This document shows, one piece after another, positions 43,888 to 52,986 of a stretch of 64,000 bases of DNA. A program made the translations under genes and the position numbers. Origin of the DNA: Actinoplanes flavus. GTDB taxonomy: Bacteria > Actinomycetota > Actinomycetes > Mycobacteriales > Micromonosporaceae. Where the stretch lies: the NCBI RefSeq assembly GCF_017592555.1, contig NZ_JAGFNS010000005.1:177241-241240 (forward strand), read 5' to 3'. Positions within the stretch are counted from its first letter, which is position 1; every line of letters starts with the position of its first letter. The notes under the pieces were generated by a model that had not been told where the DNA came from, ran no database searches, and saw nothing but the letters and a program-made list of their open reading frames with translations.

Positions 43888-46518
43888 ATGGACGAGGACG
43901 CCGAACGGTACGCCGTGATCGCCGCCGCGCTGGCCGGGCACGCCCCGCTCGCCGACGCGATACGGGCGCTGCGGTCGGCGCCGGCCGGTGGACCGTACCG
44001 GGGCGCTCTCGCCGCCGGGCTGATCGACCGGTTCGTGGACGACGAGCAGAGCCAGCTCTTCGGCGAGCGGGAGTCGCTGGAAGCCCTGATCGCGATCGGC
44101 GACGGCGACCCGCCGGCCGGGCCGTCCTGGCCGCGGACCCGGGCGCTGGGCCGGTCCGCCGCCCTCGCCATGGCCGCCATGCGCTACGACCTGCCGGACA
44201 CCGAGAGCGCGCTGGAGGAACTCGACGATCTGGCCGCGGTGATCACCGCCGGTGACCGGGTCGGCCGGATCCACCTGGAGCGCGCCCGGCTGGCCGTCTC
44301 CATGTACCACGCGGTGATCGACGGCGACGACCCGTTCCAGAGCGAGGCGTGGCAACGGTTCCGCAAGCTCGCCGACGGCGGCCCGCCCGAGGCGGTCGCG
44401 CTCGGCGAGGCCATCGACATCTCCCAGGCGCTGATGAACGACCCGCACACCGACCTCGACGCCCGGCTCGAACGGCTGGGCGAGGTCGCGGCCCGGCTGC
44501 CGGACTCGGCGGCCCGCTCGATGATCGAGACGACCGCCGACCAGATCCGCCAGGTCATCGCCGGCAACCCGGACGCGATCCCCTCGACCGGCGGTGGCGG
44601 TGCGGGCGCGCTGCACCTGGCCGCCTCGGTCATCGGCCCGCTCAGTGCCGAGGACGCCACCGCCGAGGACCTGGACCGGGCGGTGGACCGGTTGCGGGCC
44701 GCCCTCGCCGCCTGCCCGGACGACCCCCACCAGCGGATCCTCCATCTGACCGGGCTGGCCGGCGCGCTCGCCCGGCGCGCCCAGGTCCGCAACGACATCG
44801 GTGACCTGCCGGAGGCGGAGCGGCTGCTGGTGGAGGCGCAGGGGCTGCTCAGCGGCCCGCAGGACCGGGCCTGGGAGATCGTTCACGAGGGCCTGTCCCA
44901 GGTCCGCCAGCGGATGGGCGGCGAACAGGACTCCTACCTGGACGCGGTGGTCTCCCTGCGTACCCATGTCTGGCGGGTCCTGATGCAGCCGGACGCGGCC
45001 GGAGCCGCCGCCGTCGCGCGGGAGGCCGGGGAAGCGGCCGTCTCCGCCGCCCGCGGTTGTCTGCGCGTCCACGACGTCGCCGGAGCGGTCCGCGCCCTGG
45101 ACGCGGGCCGTGGCCTGGCCCTCTACGCGGCCACCGAGATGCGTTCGGTGCCGGACCTGCTGCGGGGCGCCGGCCGTGACGACCTGGCCGCCGACTGGCA
45201 GCGGGCGATCGACGCGGACGGCCCGGCGCCGGGCCTGCGCCGCCGGGTGTTCGGCGTGCTGGCCGACATCGCCCCGGGTGGCGCCCTGTTCGACCCGCCG
45301 GAGATCGACGAGATCCGCGAGGCGCTGTCCGAGCTGGATCTCGACGGCCTGGTCTACCTGGTCCCGTCGTCCGATCTGTGGCCCGGCCTGGCCGTCACGG
45401 TGCCGGCCGTGGGCGAGCTGTCCTATCTCGGCCTGCCGGGACTGAAACCCGCCGACAGCCCGGAGGTGGCCGCCTACCTGGGCGTCGCGAGCCGCCGGGA
45501 CAGCGCGGCGGTCGGCCGGTCCGGGAAGCGCGACATGGTGATCCTCGACGACGACCTGACCGACCGGCTGGACATCGTCCGCGACTGGGCGTGGCGGGCC
45601 GCCATGGGCCCGATCCTCGACAGCGTGCTGCCGACCTGGACACACGTGCCCGCCCACCGGGTGCCCCGGATGGCGCTCGTGCCGATGGGTGAACTGGCCC
45701 TCATCCCGTGGCAGGCGGCCCGCCGCGCCGGCGGCGAACCGGCCATCCGTTCGGTCGCGTTCTCCCAGGCCGCGTCCGCGCGGATGCTGCTGCGCAGCGC
45801 GGCCCTGCCGCCGGTCGCCCCGTCCCGGCTCGGCCTGATCGTCGCCGACCCGGAGACCGGCGCCGGCGCCGTCGACCTGCACGGCGCCCGCGAGGAGGCG
45901 TCCGCGATCCACGACGCCTTCTACCGCGGCGCCCGCTACCTCGGCCGGCTCCCCGGTGACGACGGCGAGGTGAGCCCGTCCGGGGAGGGCACCCCCGAGC
46001 AGGTCCGCGCCTGGTTGACCAGCACCGGCCGGGCCGCCGGGTCCATGCTGCACCTGGCCTGTCACGGCGTCGCCGACTCCCACGAGGGCGGCTCCCACCT
46101 GATGCTGGCCGGACAGCGGCTGGCCGCCGAGGAACTGGTGAAGCTGATGACCGCGGTGCCGGACCGCGCGGTCGGCCTGGTCGTGCTGGCCGCGTGCAGC
46201 TCCGGGATGGCGGCCCGCGACTACGACGAGGCGTACAGCCTGGGCACCGCGTTCCTGGCCGGCGGCGCCCGCTCGGTGCTGTCCACCCAGTGGACGATTC
46301 CGGACAGCAGCACCTCACTGCTGATGTTCATGTTCCACCATCACCTGATGACCGATCGGCTGCCGGTCTGGGAGGCGCTGCACCGCGCACAGCTGTGGAT
46401 GCTGGACCCGGACCGCGAGGTGCCCGCATCCATGCCGGCCCGGCTGAGCGCGCAGCTCGACGACGGCGACCCGGCCGACGTCACCGGCTGGGCCGGCTTC
46501 CTGCACGGTGGCCGTTGA
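43888..46518 (+). CDS. CHAT-domain protease with helical N-terminus
   Basis: An 876-residue protein. The C-terminal third is a CHAT (caspase-HetF-associated with TPR) peptidase: catalytic His726 in HLACHGVADS and Cys770 in VLAACSSGMA are both present, with SVAFSQAASARMLL and FLAGGARSVLSTQW as further hallmarks. Residues ~1-420 are helical and probably sense or bind a partner. Caspase-like CHAT proteases act as effectors in bacterial immunity, cutting partner proteins. ATG has a strong GAGGAGG site. The partner gene follows by 14 nt. Confidence 0.9.
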   Translation: MDEDAERYAVIAAALAGHAPLADAIRALRSAPAGGPYRGALAAGLIDRFVDDEQSQLFGERESLEALIAIGDGDPPAGPSWPRTRALGRSAALAMAAMRYDLPDTESALEELDDLAAVITAGDRVGRIHLERARLAVSMYHAVIDGDDPFQSEAWQRFRKLADGGPPEAVALGEAIDISQALMNDPHTDLDARLERLGEVAARLPDSAARSMIETTADQIRQVIAGNPDAIPSTGGGGAGALHLAASVIGPLSAEDATAEDLDRAVDRLRAALAACPDDPHQRILHLTGLAGALARRAQVRNDIGDLPEAERLLVEAQGLLSGPQDRAWEIVHEGLSQVRQRMGGEQDSYLDAVVSLRTHVWRVLMQPDAAGAAAVAREAGEAAVSAARGCLRVHDVAGAVRALDAGRGLALYAATEMRSVPDLLRGAGRDDLAADWQRAIDADGPAPGLRRRVFGVLADIAPGGALFDPPEIDEIREALSELDLDGLVYLVPSSDLWPGLAVTVPAVGELSYLGLPGLKPADSPEVAAYLGVASRRDSAAVGRSGKRDMVILDDDLTDRLDIVRDWAWRAAMGPILDSVLPTWTHVPAHRVPRMALVPMGELALIPWQAARRAGGEPAIRSVAFSQAASARMLLRSAALPPVAPSRLGLIVADPETGAGAVDLHGAREEASAIHDAFYRGARYLGRLPGDDGEVSPSGEGTPEQVRAWLTSTGRAAGSMLHLACHGVADSHEGGSHLMLAGQRLAAEELVKLMTAVPDRAVGLVVLAACSSGMAARDYDEAYSLGTAFLAGGARSVLSTQWTIPDSSTSLLMFMFHHHLMTDRLPVWEALHRAQLWMLDPDREVPASMPARLSAQLDDGDPADVTGWAGFLHGGR

Positions 46519-46532
46519 GAGGAGACCGGAGT

Positions 46533-47834
46533 TTGTCCAAGATCGACGCCCTGCGGGCCCGGCTGAGCAAGCTCACCGGCGCCGCCCGCGCCCGGCCGCT
46601 GCTGGACCTGACACAGCTGCTCAGTGACGCCTACTGGCAGGCCGGGCCGGGCAAACCCGAGTCGCGGCCGTTGCTCGACCAGGCCATCGCGGCGGTCGAC
46701 GAGGCGTACGGCTACTTCGGCGCCACGGACCCGATGCGCCCCAGCGTGGCCGGGCTGGGCGGCTGGCTGCACGGCTGCCGCCACCTGGCGCACGCCGGCT
46801 CCACCGAGGACCGCGACATCGGGATCCGGCAGATCGAGGAGGGCCTGCGGGCGCCCGGCCTGTCACCGGTGCTCGGCAGCACGATGCGGCTCACCCAGGG
46901 GCAGTTGTACATGAGCCGGGTGACCGAGATCCTGCAACAGCCGGGCGCCGTCAACATGATCAGCGAGGGCCGGCTGCCGGCGAGCGCGGCCACGGACGTG
47001 GACCGGGCGGTCGCCTGTTTCGAGCGGGTCCGCGACGAGGCCGGCGCGCCCCGGCAGGCTCGCGACATCACCGCGCCCCTGATCCGGATGGCCGGCGCGC
47101 TGCGGATCTTCGTCACCACGCCGCCGGGCACCTCCGGTGTGGAGATCATGAACCGGTGGATGGAGGCCATGAAGGTCATCCAGCAGATCCACCAGGAACA
47201 GTCGGCCATGCACATGGTCGTGCCGATCGGCACCAACGGCGCGTTCTACGGCGCGGACCGGATCGCCGACCAGGATCCGCTGGACCGCCCGGTGCCGCTC
47301 GTGCAGTCGGCCGGCCCGGCCGTGCCCCGCCCGCGCCCGGCTCCCCGCCCGGCCCCGCGCCCGGCCCCGCGCCCGGCCTCGACCCCGTCCCGGACCCCGG
47401 CCCCCGCGCCGCCGTCGGACGACGCCGCGGCCCTGCGCCGCGAGCTGCGTGAGCTGATCACCGGTGGCGGGGAGCTCTTCCCGGCGCTGGACCGGTTGCT
47501 GCGGGCGCCCGCCCCGGCGCCCGGCCTGGTCGACGACATGGTCGCGCTGGCCACCGCGGTCGTCGACGCGGGCGCCGCGAACCGCACCGACCAGTTGTTG
47601 CTCGCCGCCGGGCTGAGCCTGCGCGCCCGCGCGGCCGGGGGCCGCCGGGCCCGCCGCGACCTCGTCGAGGCCGCTGACGCGCTGGTCGAGGCCGCCGGTT
47701 CGGCACGCACCCCACCCCCCGAGGCGGTCCGCGTGATGCGCCGGGTGGCCGACGTGGTGGACCAGGCCGACCCGGCTGTCCGCGCCGGCCACCGCCTGAC
47801 CGCCATCCTCCGGGAACGTGAGGGCCGCCGCTGA
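46533..47834 (+). CDS. helical partner of the CHAT protease
   Basis: A 433-residue protein with no recognised enzyme motif: a helical N-terminal half (LTQLLSDAYWQAG, RPLLDQAIAAVDEAYGYFG) resembling TPR-like repeats found in CHAT neighbours, a proline/arginine/alanine linker of repeated PRPA units (~residues 268-290), and a helical C-terminal part. Start is TTG 46533, eight nt after AGAGGAG; longer frames read through the CHAT gene. May be the protease's substrate, inhibitor or sensor. Confidence 0.7.
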   Translation: MSKIDALRARLSKLTGAARARPLLDLTQLLSDAYWQAGPGKPESRPLLDQAIAAVDEAYGYFGATDPMRPSVAGLGGWLHGCRHLAHAGSTEDRDIGIRQIEEGLRAPGLSPVLGSTMRLTQGQLYMSRVTEILQQPGAVNMISEGRLPASAATDVDRAVACFERVRDEAGAPRQARDITAPLIRMAGALRIFVTTPPGTSGVEIMNRWMEAMKVIQQIHQEQSAMHMVVPIGTNGAFYGADRIADQDPLDRPVPLVQSAGPAVPRPRPAPRPAPRPAPRPASTPSRTPAPAPPSDDAAALRRELRELITGGGELFPALDRLLRAPAPAPGLVDDMVALATAVVDAGAANRTDQLLLAAGLSLRARAAGGRRARRDLVEAADALVEAAGSARTPPPEAVRVMRRVADVVDQADPAVRAGHRLTAILREREGRR

Positions 47835-47994
47835 CGTAGCCGGAATGAATCGACTGTCCACCCGATGGCGGCCTCTGAACGTGCGGAATCGGGGCTGCGG
47901 ACGGTCCGACCGGCCTCGTGGGACTCCCGGTAGGACGGTGATTAGAGCAAGCTTCAACCACCGATCCCGGCCCCGCCGTCGGAAGGAGTCCTCG

Positions 47995-49038
47995 GTGGTC
48001 ATTCCGCACGTCCCGATCACCCGATCAGAACCGGACAGTCTGTGCCGGCTTCGGGAGTTGGCCGCGGCCGGTTCCCTGGCCTCGGTGGCGTCCGGGGACG
48101 GTGCTGAGCGGACCGTGCTGGCGGGCGCCGCGTACGAGCTGGTGTGGCCGCTCGTGTTCGCCCGGGTGACCCGCCGGTTCGAGCGGCAGCGCGGCCACGC
48201 CGTCTGCGCCTCGGGACTGACCAAACTGGCCGACGAGTGCCTCGACCGGTTCCACGACGACGTCGAGGCGGTGGTCGACGATCTGCTGACCCACGCCCGG
48301 CAGCCGATCCGGCACCTGGAGGCGTGGGTGACGGCCCGGCTCAGCGCGGCCACCGTGAACGCGCACCGCCGCCGCCGGGGCGATCGCGGCGCGCTGCAAC
48401 GGCCACGGCTGCCCGGCTGGCTCGCCGACGGCCTGGGCCGGGACCGCTGGCTGATGGCGCTGGCCGTGCACATGCTGGTCTGGGTGGGGGTGCCCGGCAC
48501 GGCCGGTGACCAGTTGTGGCCGGTCGAGGCGTGGGCACAGGCCCGGGGCGCGTGCACCGGTGACTGGCCGGGCAGTGACCCGGCCACGGTACGGCGGGAG
48601 ATCGAATCGGTGCTGGTCGCGATGCGGGCCCGTCCCGCCTGGTATCAGTCCTTCGTGGAACGACCGCTCCGAGCCAAACGGCCACCAGTGGTCACGATGG
48701 CCGTCGACCCGTACGGTGAATCCGTGCTACCGCTGGTCCCCGGTGACCCCGACGCGCGGGTCGAGTCCGAGCTACGCCATCTCGCCGGTGACGCCGTCCG
48801 GGTCATAGCGGCCCGTCTCGGCCGTGGCGAACCGGCCGAGACGGTGGTCGTCGAGGTGCTTCACACGATCTTCGGTGGCGCCTTCACCGGCACGCTCGAC
48901 CAGGTGCCGCACAGCATGGCCGACCCGCTCGGCGGGATCGTCGGCGGGCTGACCGACCGGTCCCGGGTGGACCGGATCGTCACGGAGATCCAGGCGATCG
49001 TCGATGAGGGCGATGACGGTGACGCGCTATCGGTGTGA
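47995..49038 (+). CDS. sigma-region-2-like protein, paralogue 1
   Basis: A 347-residue protein clearly paralogous to the one at 54125. Shared blocks are AYEL, RGHxxC, CLDxFHDDxEAV, QPIxxLExW, HRRRRGxxGALQRPR, WVGxPG and WYxxxVERPL. The middle (LEAWVTARLSAATVNAHRRRRG) resembles the DNA-binding helix of sigma-70 region 2 (AWLxxIARNxAIDxxRRRR), so it may be a divergent sigma-like factor. The C-terminus contains an acidic helical part. GTG 47995 was chosen because a GGAAGGAG site lies six nt upstream; the sequence further upstream is basic and unlike the paralogue. Confidence 0.7.
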   Translation: MVIPHVPITRSEPDSLCRLRELAAAGSLASVASGDGAERTVLAGAAYELVWPLVFARVTRRFERQRGHAVCASGLTKLADECLDRFHDDVEAVVDDLLTHARQPIRHLEAWVTARLSAATVNAHRRRRGDRGALQRPRLPGWLADGLGRDRWLMALAVHMLVWVGVPGTAGDQLWPVEAWAQARGACTGDWPGSDPATVRREIESVLVAMRARPAWYQSFVERPLRAKRPPVVTMAVDPYGESVLPLVPGDPDARVESELRHLAGDAVRVIAARLGRGEPAETVVVEVLHTIFGGAFTGTLDQVPHSMADPLGGIVGGLTDRSRVDRIVTEIQAIVDEGDDGDALSV

Positions 49039-49150
49039 TTCCATGCCGTGATCGGACCGCATCCGCTGAGATGAGATTCCGGAAATCGCCGGACTTCGGG
49101 ATGTCATTCCAGCGATTGCGCGGTCACCGTGGGCAAGGTCCAATGGGGAC

Positions 49151-49849
49151 ATGATCCGTGCGGGCGAGCCGGCCTGGGCGCCGGGATCCTTCCTGACCCT
49201 GCTCACCGTCGCCGAACGTGACGAGCTGCTGTCGCTCGGCACCACCCGGCGGCTGCCAGGCGGCCGGCACCTGCTCGTCGAGGGCCGCCAGGACACCCAG
49301 GTCGAGGTGATCCGGCAGGGCCACGTCAAGATCACCACGACGGTCGGCGGGATGCCCCGACTGCTCGCCATCCGGCTGCCCGGCGACCTGGTCGGCGAAC
49401 TCGCCGCGATCACCGGCAACGGCCGCATCGCCACCGTCACCACCTGCGGCGACGTCGTCTCCACGGTGATCCGGCAGGCCGAGTTCCTGAACTTCGTCAA
49501 CCGGCACCCGCACGTCGCCGCGCAGGTCACCGCGGCGGTCGGCCGCAAGCTGCGGTGGGCCAACGACCGGCGGTCCGAGTTCTCCGCCTTCCCGGTGCAC
49601 GTCCGCCTCGGCCGGGTGCTGCTGGAGATCGCCACCAGCTGCGGCGAGGCCGTCGGCGACACCCTCCTGATCCGGGTCGAGCTGAGCCAGACCGAGCTGG
49701 CGTCGCTGGTCGGCGCCCGCGAGGACACCGTCCAGCGGGCGCTGCGCGACCTGCGCCGCGAGGGCCTGGTCCGGACCGGCTACCGCCGGATCACCGTGCT
49801 CGACGCGGCCGCCCTGCGCGCCCTCACCGAGAAGGCCGAGTGGCTTTAG
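49151..49849 (+). CDS. Crp/Fnr-family transcriptional regulator
   Basis: A 232-residue regulator: N-terminal cyclic-nucleotide-binding-like barrel (ARHLL-like GGRHLLVEGRQDTQVEVI, RLPGDLVGELAAIT) and C-terminal winged helix (SQTELASLVGAREDTVQRALRDLRREGLV split across HTH). The effector pocket does not carry the full cAMP motif, so the ligand is unknown. Its stop codon overlaps that of the opposing caspase gene by four bases. It may respond to the product of the adjacent cyclase-like protein. Confidence 0.88.
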   Translation: MIRAGEPAWAPGSFLTLLTVAERDELLSLGTTRRLPGGRHLLVEGRQDTQVEVIRQGHVKITTTVGGMPRLLAIRLPGDLVGELAAITGNGRIATVTTCGDVVSTVIRQAEFLNFVNRHPHVAAQVTAAVGRKLRWANDRRSEFSAFPVHVRLGRVLLEIATSCGEAVGDTLLIRVELSQTELASLVGAREDTVQRALRDLRREGLVRTGYRRITVLDAAALRALTEKAEWL

Positions 49850-51720
49850 GGGACGACGACCTTGATCACCGCCTCGCTGGTGGTCCAGTCGTAGGCCATG
49901 CCCAGCTCGGCGTCGAACAGGTCCCGGTGCACCCGCCCACCGAGCCGGTCGAGCAGGCCCTGGGAACCGAGCCCCCTGCGGCGGACGGGGATCCGGCGGC
50001 CCAGGGCCGGCAGCCGGAAGGGCAGGACCGAGAACCGCTGCTCGGCTGCGAACAGCTTCAGCCGGTCCCGCGCCCACGCCCCGGGCTCGACCGGGATGTC
50101 GCCGGGCAACTGCACCCCGATGCGCCGCCGGTCCCTGCAGTAGACGGTGACGCCCGGCCCGATGTAGTCACCCGGGAACACCATCGGATCCGACGCGAAC
50201 CTGGGCGTCAGGTCGAGCAGCACGCAGAAGAGCGGGACGGAGCTGGTGTTGCGCAGCCGGATCCGGATCGACGGCGGCCGCCAGTCCCGGAGCTGGGGGG
50301 TGTAGGCGAGCACGTGCTCACCGAGCCCGTTCGGGACCAGCGGCTGGTCGGTCAGCGGATCGACGATCTCTATGCGGACCGGCGAGACGATGCCGGGCGC
50401 CGGGTTCTCCAGTCCCCAGATCAGCAGCCACCGGGCGATGTGCTCCAGCGCCTTGATCACCCGGTCGACGCCCTCGTGCGCCCATTCGGCGTACCGTTCC
50501 GCGTGCCGGTCGGTGATCACCAGGTTGCCGTCGGCGGCCAGCGTGACCCGTACCTGCACCGGCTCGCCCGGTGCGGCTACCCGCAGGTGCGGGGACCGGC
50601 CGATCGCCGCGCTCAGGTCGGCGACCTCGGCCGGGTCCACCCCGGCCACCGCCACCGTGGTACGCGGCAGTGGCACCGACGTCGTGACGACGAGAAACTG
50701 ACGGTCCCGGTCCGGTTCCCAGCCGCCGGCCGGTTCGACGAGGCTGTCCGTCGCGCGCACCTCGACGATCTCGGCCTCCTGCCCGTCGGCGTCGTGCACA
50801 CCGACCCGCAGACCGCTTCCGATCGGCAGGCCGTGCACCGTCCCGGCGTCGATCGCCCATTCGTCGTGGGTGTACCGCATCCAGATGCCGCTGTCCGGCG
50901 CCACCACGGTTCCGCCCAGGAACGGCTGGTCGAGCTGCTCGGGGATGGCGGCCCTCGCCGACGACTCCTGGTAGGCATCCCGCACCGCCAGCCGGCTACG
51001 CGCGGCCTGTAACAGCTCGTGGTAGGTCGCCGCGTTGCCGAGCAGTTTGCGGGCCGCCAAGAGCGCCCAGGTGAAGACGCCCCGCCACTCGCCGTCCAGG
51101 ATCAGCTCCTGTGCGGTCTCGTGGGCCTCGCAGGCGGCCATCTCGACGTGCCGCATCGGCGGCACATCGGCGGCCCGTTCGATGGTGCCGGGCAGGAACG
51201 ACTCCGGTGAGCGGGTCTCGGCCGAGCGCGGCGGCGTCCGGATCCGGGCCTCCGGCGTGTGTTTGAGCACGATGCGGGAGGCTCCGGCGGAGTGGCAGCT
51301 GTCCAGCACGACGGTGATGTGCCCGGCGGTCAGCTCGTCGATGAGCAGCGCCAGCTCCTTGTCCCACAGATCCGGCACGCCGTCGCTGCGGCTGTCCGCG
51401 CAGACCAGCGTCTGCACCCGGCCCGAGGCCTCCAGTCCCCCCGCCCAGTCCGGCGCCTCGGCGTCCGAGCCGTGCCCGCTGAACCAGAACAGCGCCACGT
51501 CGTCCGGCCCGGCCTGACCCAGATAGGACCGGAACGCGGCGATCACCGCCTCCCGGGTGGCCTCGCCGTCACGCAGGATCAGTGACTCCATCCGGACGCC
51601 GGGCGCGAGGGTGGACCGCAGGTGCGCCTCGGCGGTCTCCACGTCCCGGACACAGCCGGACAGGTTCGTCACGGCACGGTACTCGTTGATGCCGACCAGG
51701 AACGCGTACAGCACCTTCAC
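49846..51720 (-). CDS. caspase-family (C14) protease
   Basis: A 624-residue protein whose first ~250 residues form a caspase/metacaspase domain: FWFSGHGSD (His83) and VVLDSCHSAG (Cys142) are the catalytic pair. The remaining 370 residues are beta-rich with no recognised family and may be the recognition or effector part. GTG 51720 has a GGAGGTGA site and overlaps the stop of the upstream cyclase-like gene (GTGA), so the two are coupled. Second protease type in the island besides CHAT. Confidence 0.9.
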   Translation of the reverse strand: MKVLYAFLVGINEYRAVTNLSGCVRDVETAEAHLRSTLAPGVRMESLILRDGEATREAVIAAFRSYLGQAGPDDVALFWFSGHGSDAEAPDWAGGLEASGRVQTLVCADSRSDGVPDLWDKELALLIDELTAGHITVVLDSCHSAGASRIVLKHTPEARIRTPPRSAETRSPESFLPGTIERAADVPPMRHVEMAACEAHETAQELILDGEWRGVFTWALLAARKLLGNAATYHELLQAARSRLAVRDAYQESSARAAIPEQLDQPFLGGTVVAPDSGIWMRYTHDEWAIDAGTVHGLPIGSGLRVGVHDADGQEAEIVEVRATDSLVEPAGGWEPDRDRQFLVVTTSVPLPRTTVAVAGVDPAEVADLSAAIGRSPHLRVAAPGEPVQVRVTLAADGNLVITDRHAERYAEWAHEGVDRVIKALEHIARWLLIWGLENPAPGIVSPVRIEIVDPLTDQPLVPNGLGEHVLAYTPQLRDWRPPSIRIRLRNTSSVPLFCVLLDLTPRFASDPMVFPGDYIGPGVTVYCRDRRRIGVQLPGDIPVEPGAWARDRLKLFAAEQRFSVLPFRLPALGRRIPVRRRGLGSQGLLDRLGGRVHRDLFDAELGMAYDWTTSEAVIKVVVP

Positions 51721-52982
51721 GCGGTCACCTCCGGTCCGACGTGGATCCAGCCACGCTCGACGAAACCCTTCTCCGGCAGCTCGACGGTCATCGCCCGGAA
51801 GTCGGCGGCCACCGGCGGCTGCACGGCGTGCACGATCACGTCGCGGTAGAGCACGTCCGGTACGCCCAGCGCGTACACCGCCGAGGGGTTGGTCTTGATC
51901 GCCTCGCGCAGCGGAGCGCTGTCCAGCAGCCGGTGCACGGCGATCGCGGACGTGCCGACCCACCCGTTGTCGCCCTGTTTGACCAGGCCCCGGTGCAGCG
52001 CCACGCGCAGCCGCATCGCCTCCTCGGCGGCCCGCCCGCGGTCCCGTTCGGCGAGCCGGTCGCCGAGCTCGCGCAGCAGCGCCGGGATCACCGCCGACTC
52101 GTCGATGCCGTACGGCAGGACGGTGAACTGCCCGTCTCCCTGCGGCTGCGGTTCCACCTGCCGGTCCGCGATGCCGGCCGCCCGCCGGGCCCGCCCCAGC
52201 ACCTCGACCAGGTCGTGTTGCAGCAGTTCGGTCTCGGCGTTGCCGCGGCGGCTGTACCCGACCACGTCGGCGGCCATGCACAGCCGCACCGAGGCGCCGT
52301 CCGGCCCGGTGGCCGGGGTCAGCGGTTCGGTGAACGGGACGGCGTCGGACAGCACCGCGGTCTCCCGGCCGCCCGGACCGGTCGTCTCCACCTGCACCGC
52401 CAGCAGCCCGGCGACCTCGGGCGCGCCGGCCGGGATCTCCAGCAGGGCGTGCATGCCGTACGTGCGGGGCAGCACGAACCGCCCCCGGGGATCCTCCCAG
52501 GACCACCCGAACGACGCCGTCTGCACCCCGTTGACCCAGGCGCGCGGCACACCGCTGCGGCCGAGCAGCCGGCGCAGCAGCCCGCCGCGCTCCCCGGCGG
52601 CGACCGTCGCGCACGCCGCCACGCCCGACGCGGGACTGCCGGTGACCAGCCCGAACTCGTCGCCGTCGAGATCCAGCCGGACGGCCCGGGAACCGCCGCC
52701 GACGAGCGTCACGTCGAAGCGGGCGGCCGTGTAGCGACGGCCCGGCTCGAGGGGGTCCAGGTCGAAGGCGAACAGCGCTCCGGCGTACCGATGATGTCCG
52801 AGGCCGGCGCGACCGCGCAGGGCGACCGGTAGATCCTCGGCCGGCACCGGGTAGATCAGCGGGTGACCGCATCGCACCCCGCCCCGCCATCCGTCCAGCC
52901 CGGACAGGCCCTTGCCGCCGGCCGGGCCGAGCGGGTGGTGGCCGAGGATCTCGGCGCCGGTCAGCTCTTCGTCATCCCACAT
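51717..52982 (-). CDS. nucleotidyl-cyclase-like protein
   Basis: A 421-residue protein. The C-terminal ~200 residues match a class III nucleotidyl cyclase fold: metal-binding Asp in AADVVGYSRRGN, EPQPQGDGQFTVLP (second Asp), and LRVALHRGLVKQGDNGWVGTSAI. Residues 1-200 are beta-rich, not recognised. If active it could produce a cyclic nucleotide that triggers the coupled caspase or the Crp-type regulator. ATG 52982 lies exactly 8 nt after the island element. Confidence 0.7.
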   Translation of the reverse strand: MWDDEELTGAEILGHHPLGPAGGKGLSGLDGWRGGVRCGHPLIYPVPAEDLPVALRGRAGLGHHRYAGALFAFDLDPLEPGRRYTAARFDVTLVGGGSRAVRLDLDGDEFGLVTGSPASGVAACATVAAGERGGLLRRLLGRSGVPRAWVNGVQTASFGWSWEDPRGRFVLPRTYGMHALLEIPAGAPEVAGLLAVQVETTGPGGRETAVLSDAVPFTEPLTPATGPDGASVRLCMAADVVGYSRRGNAETELLQHDLVEVLGRARRAAGIADRQVEPQPQGDGQFTVLPYGIDESAVIPALLRELGDRLAERDRGRAAEEAMRLRVALHRGLVKQGDNGWVGTSAIAVHRLLDSAPLREAIKTNPSAVYALGVPDVLYRDVIVHAVQPPVAADFRAMTVELPEKGFVERGWIHVGPEVTA

Positions 52983-52986
52983 GCCC

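Noticed and set aside
43858..46098. Minus-strand frame of 746 codons opposite the CHAT gene
   Set aside because: The catalytic CHAT motifs are in the plus strand; the antisense product has no domain.
47818..47994. Upstream extension of the sigma-like gene
   Set aside because: The added 59 residues are basic, unlike the paralogue, and a good ribosome site precedes GTG 47995.
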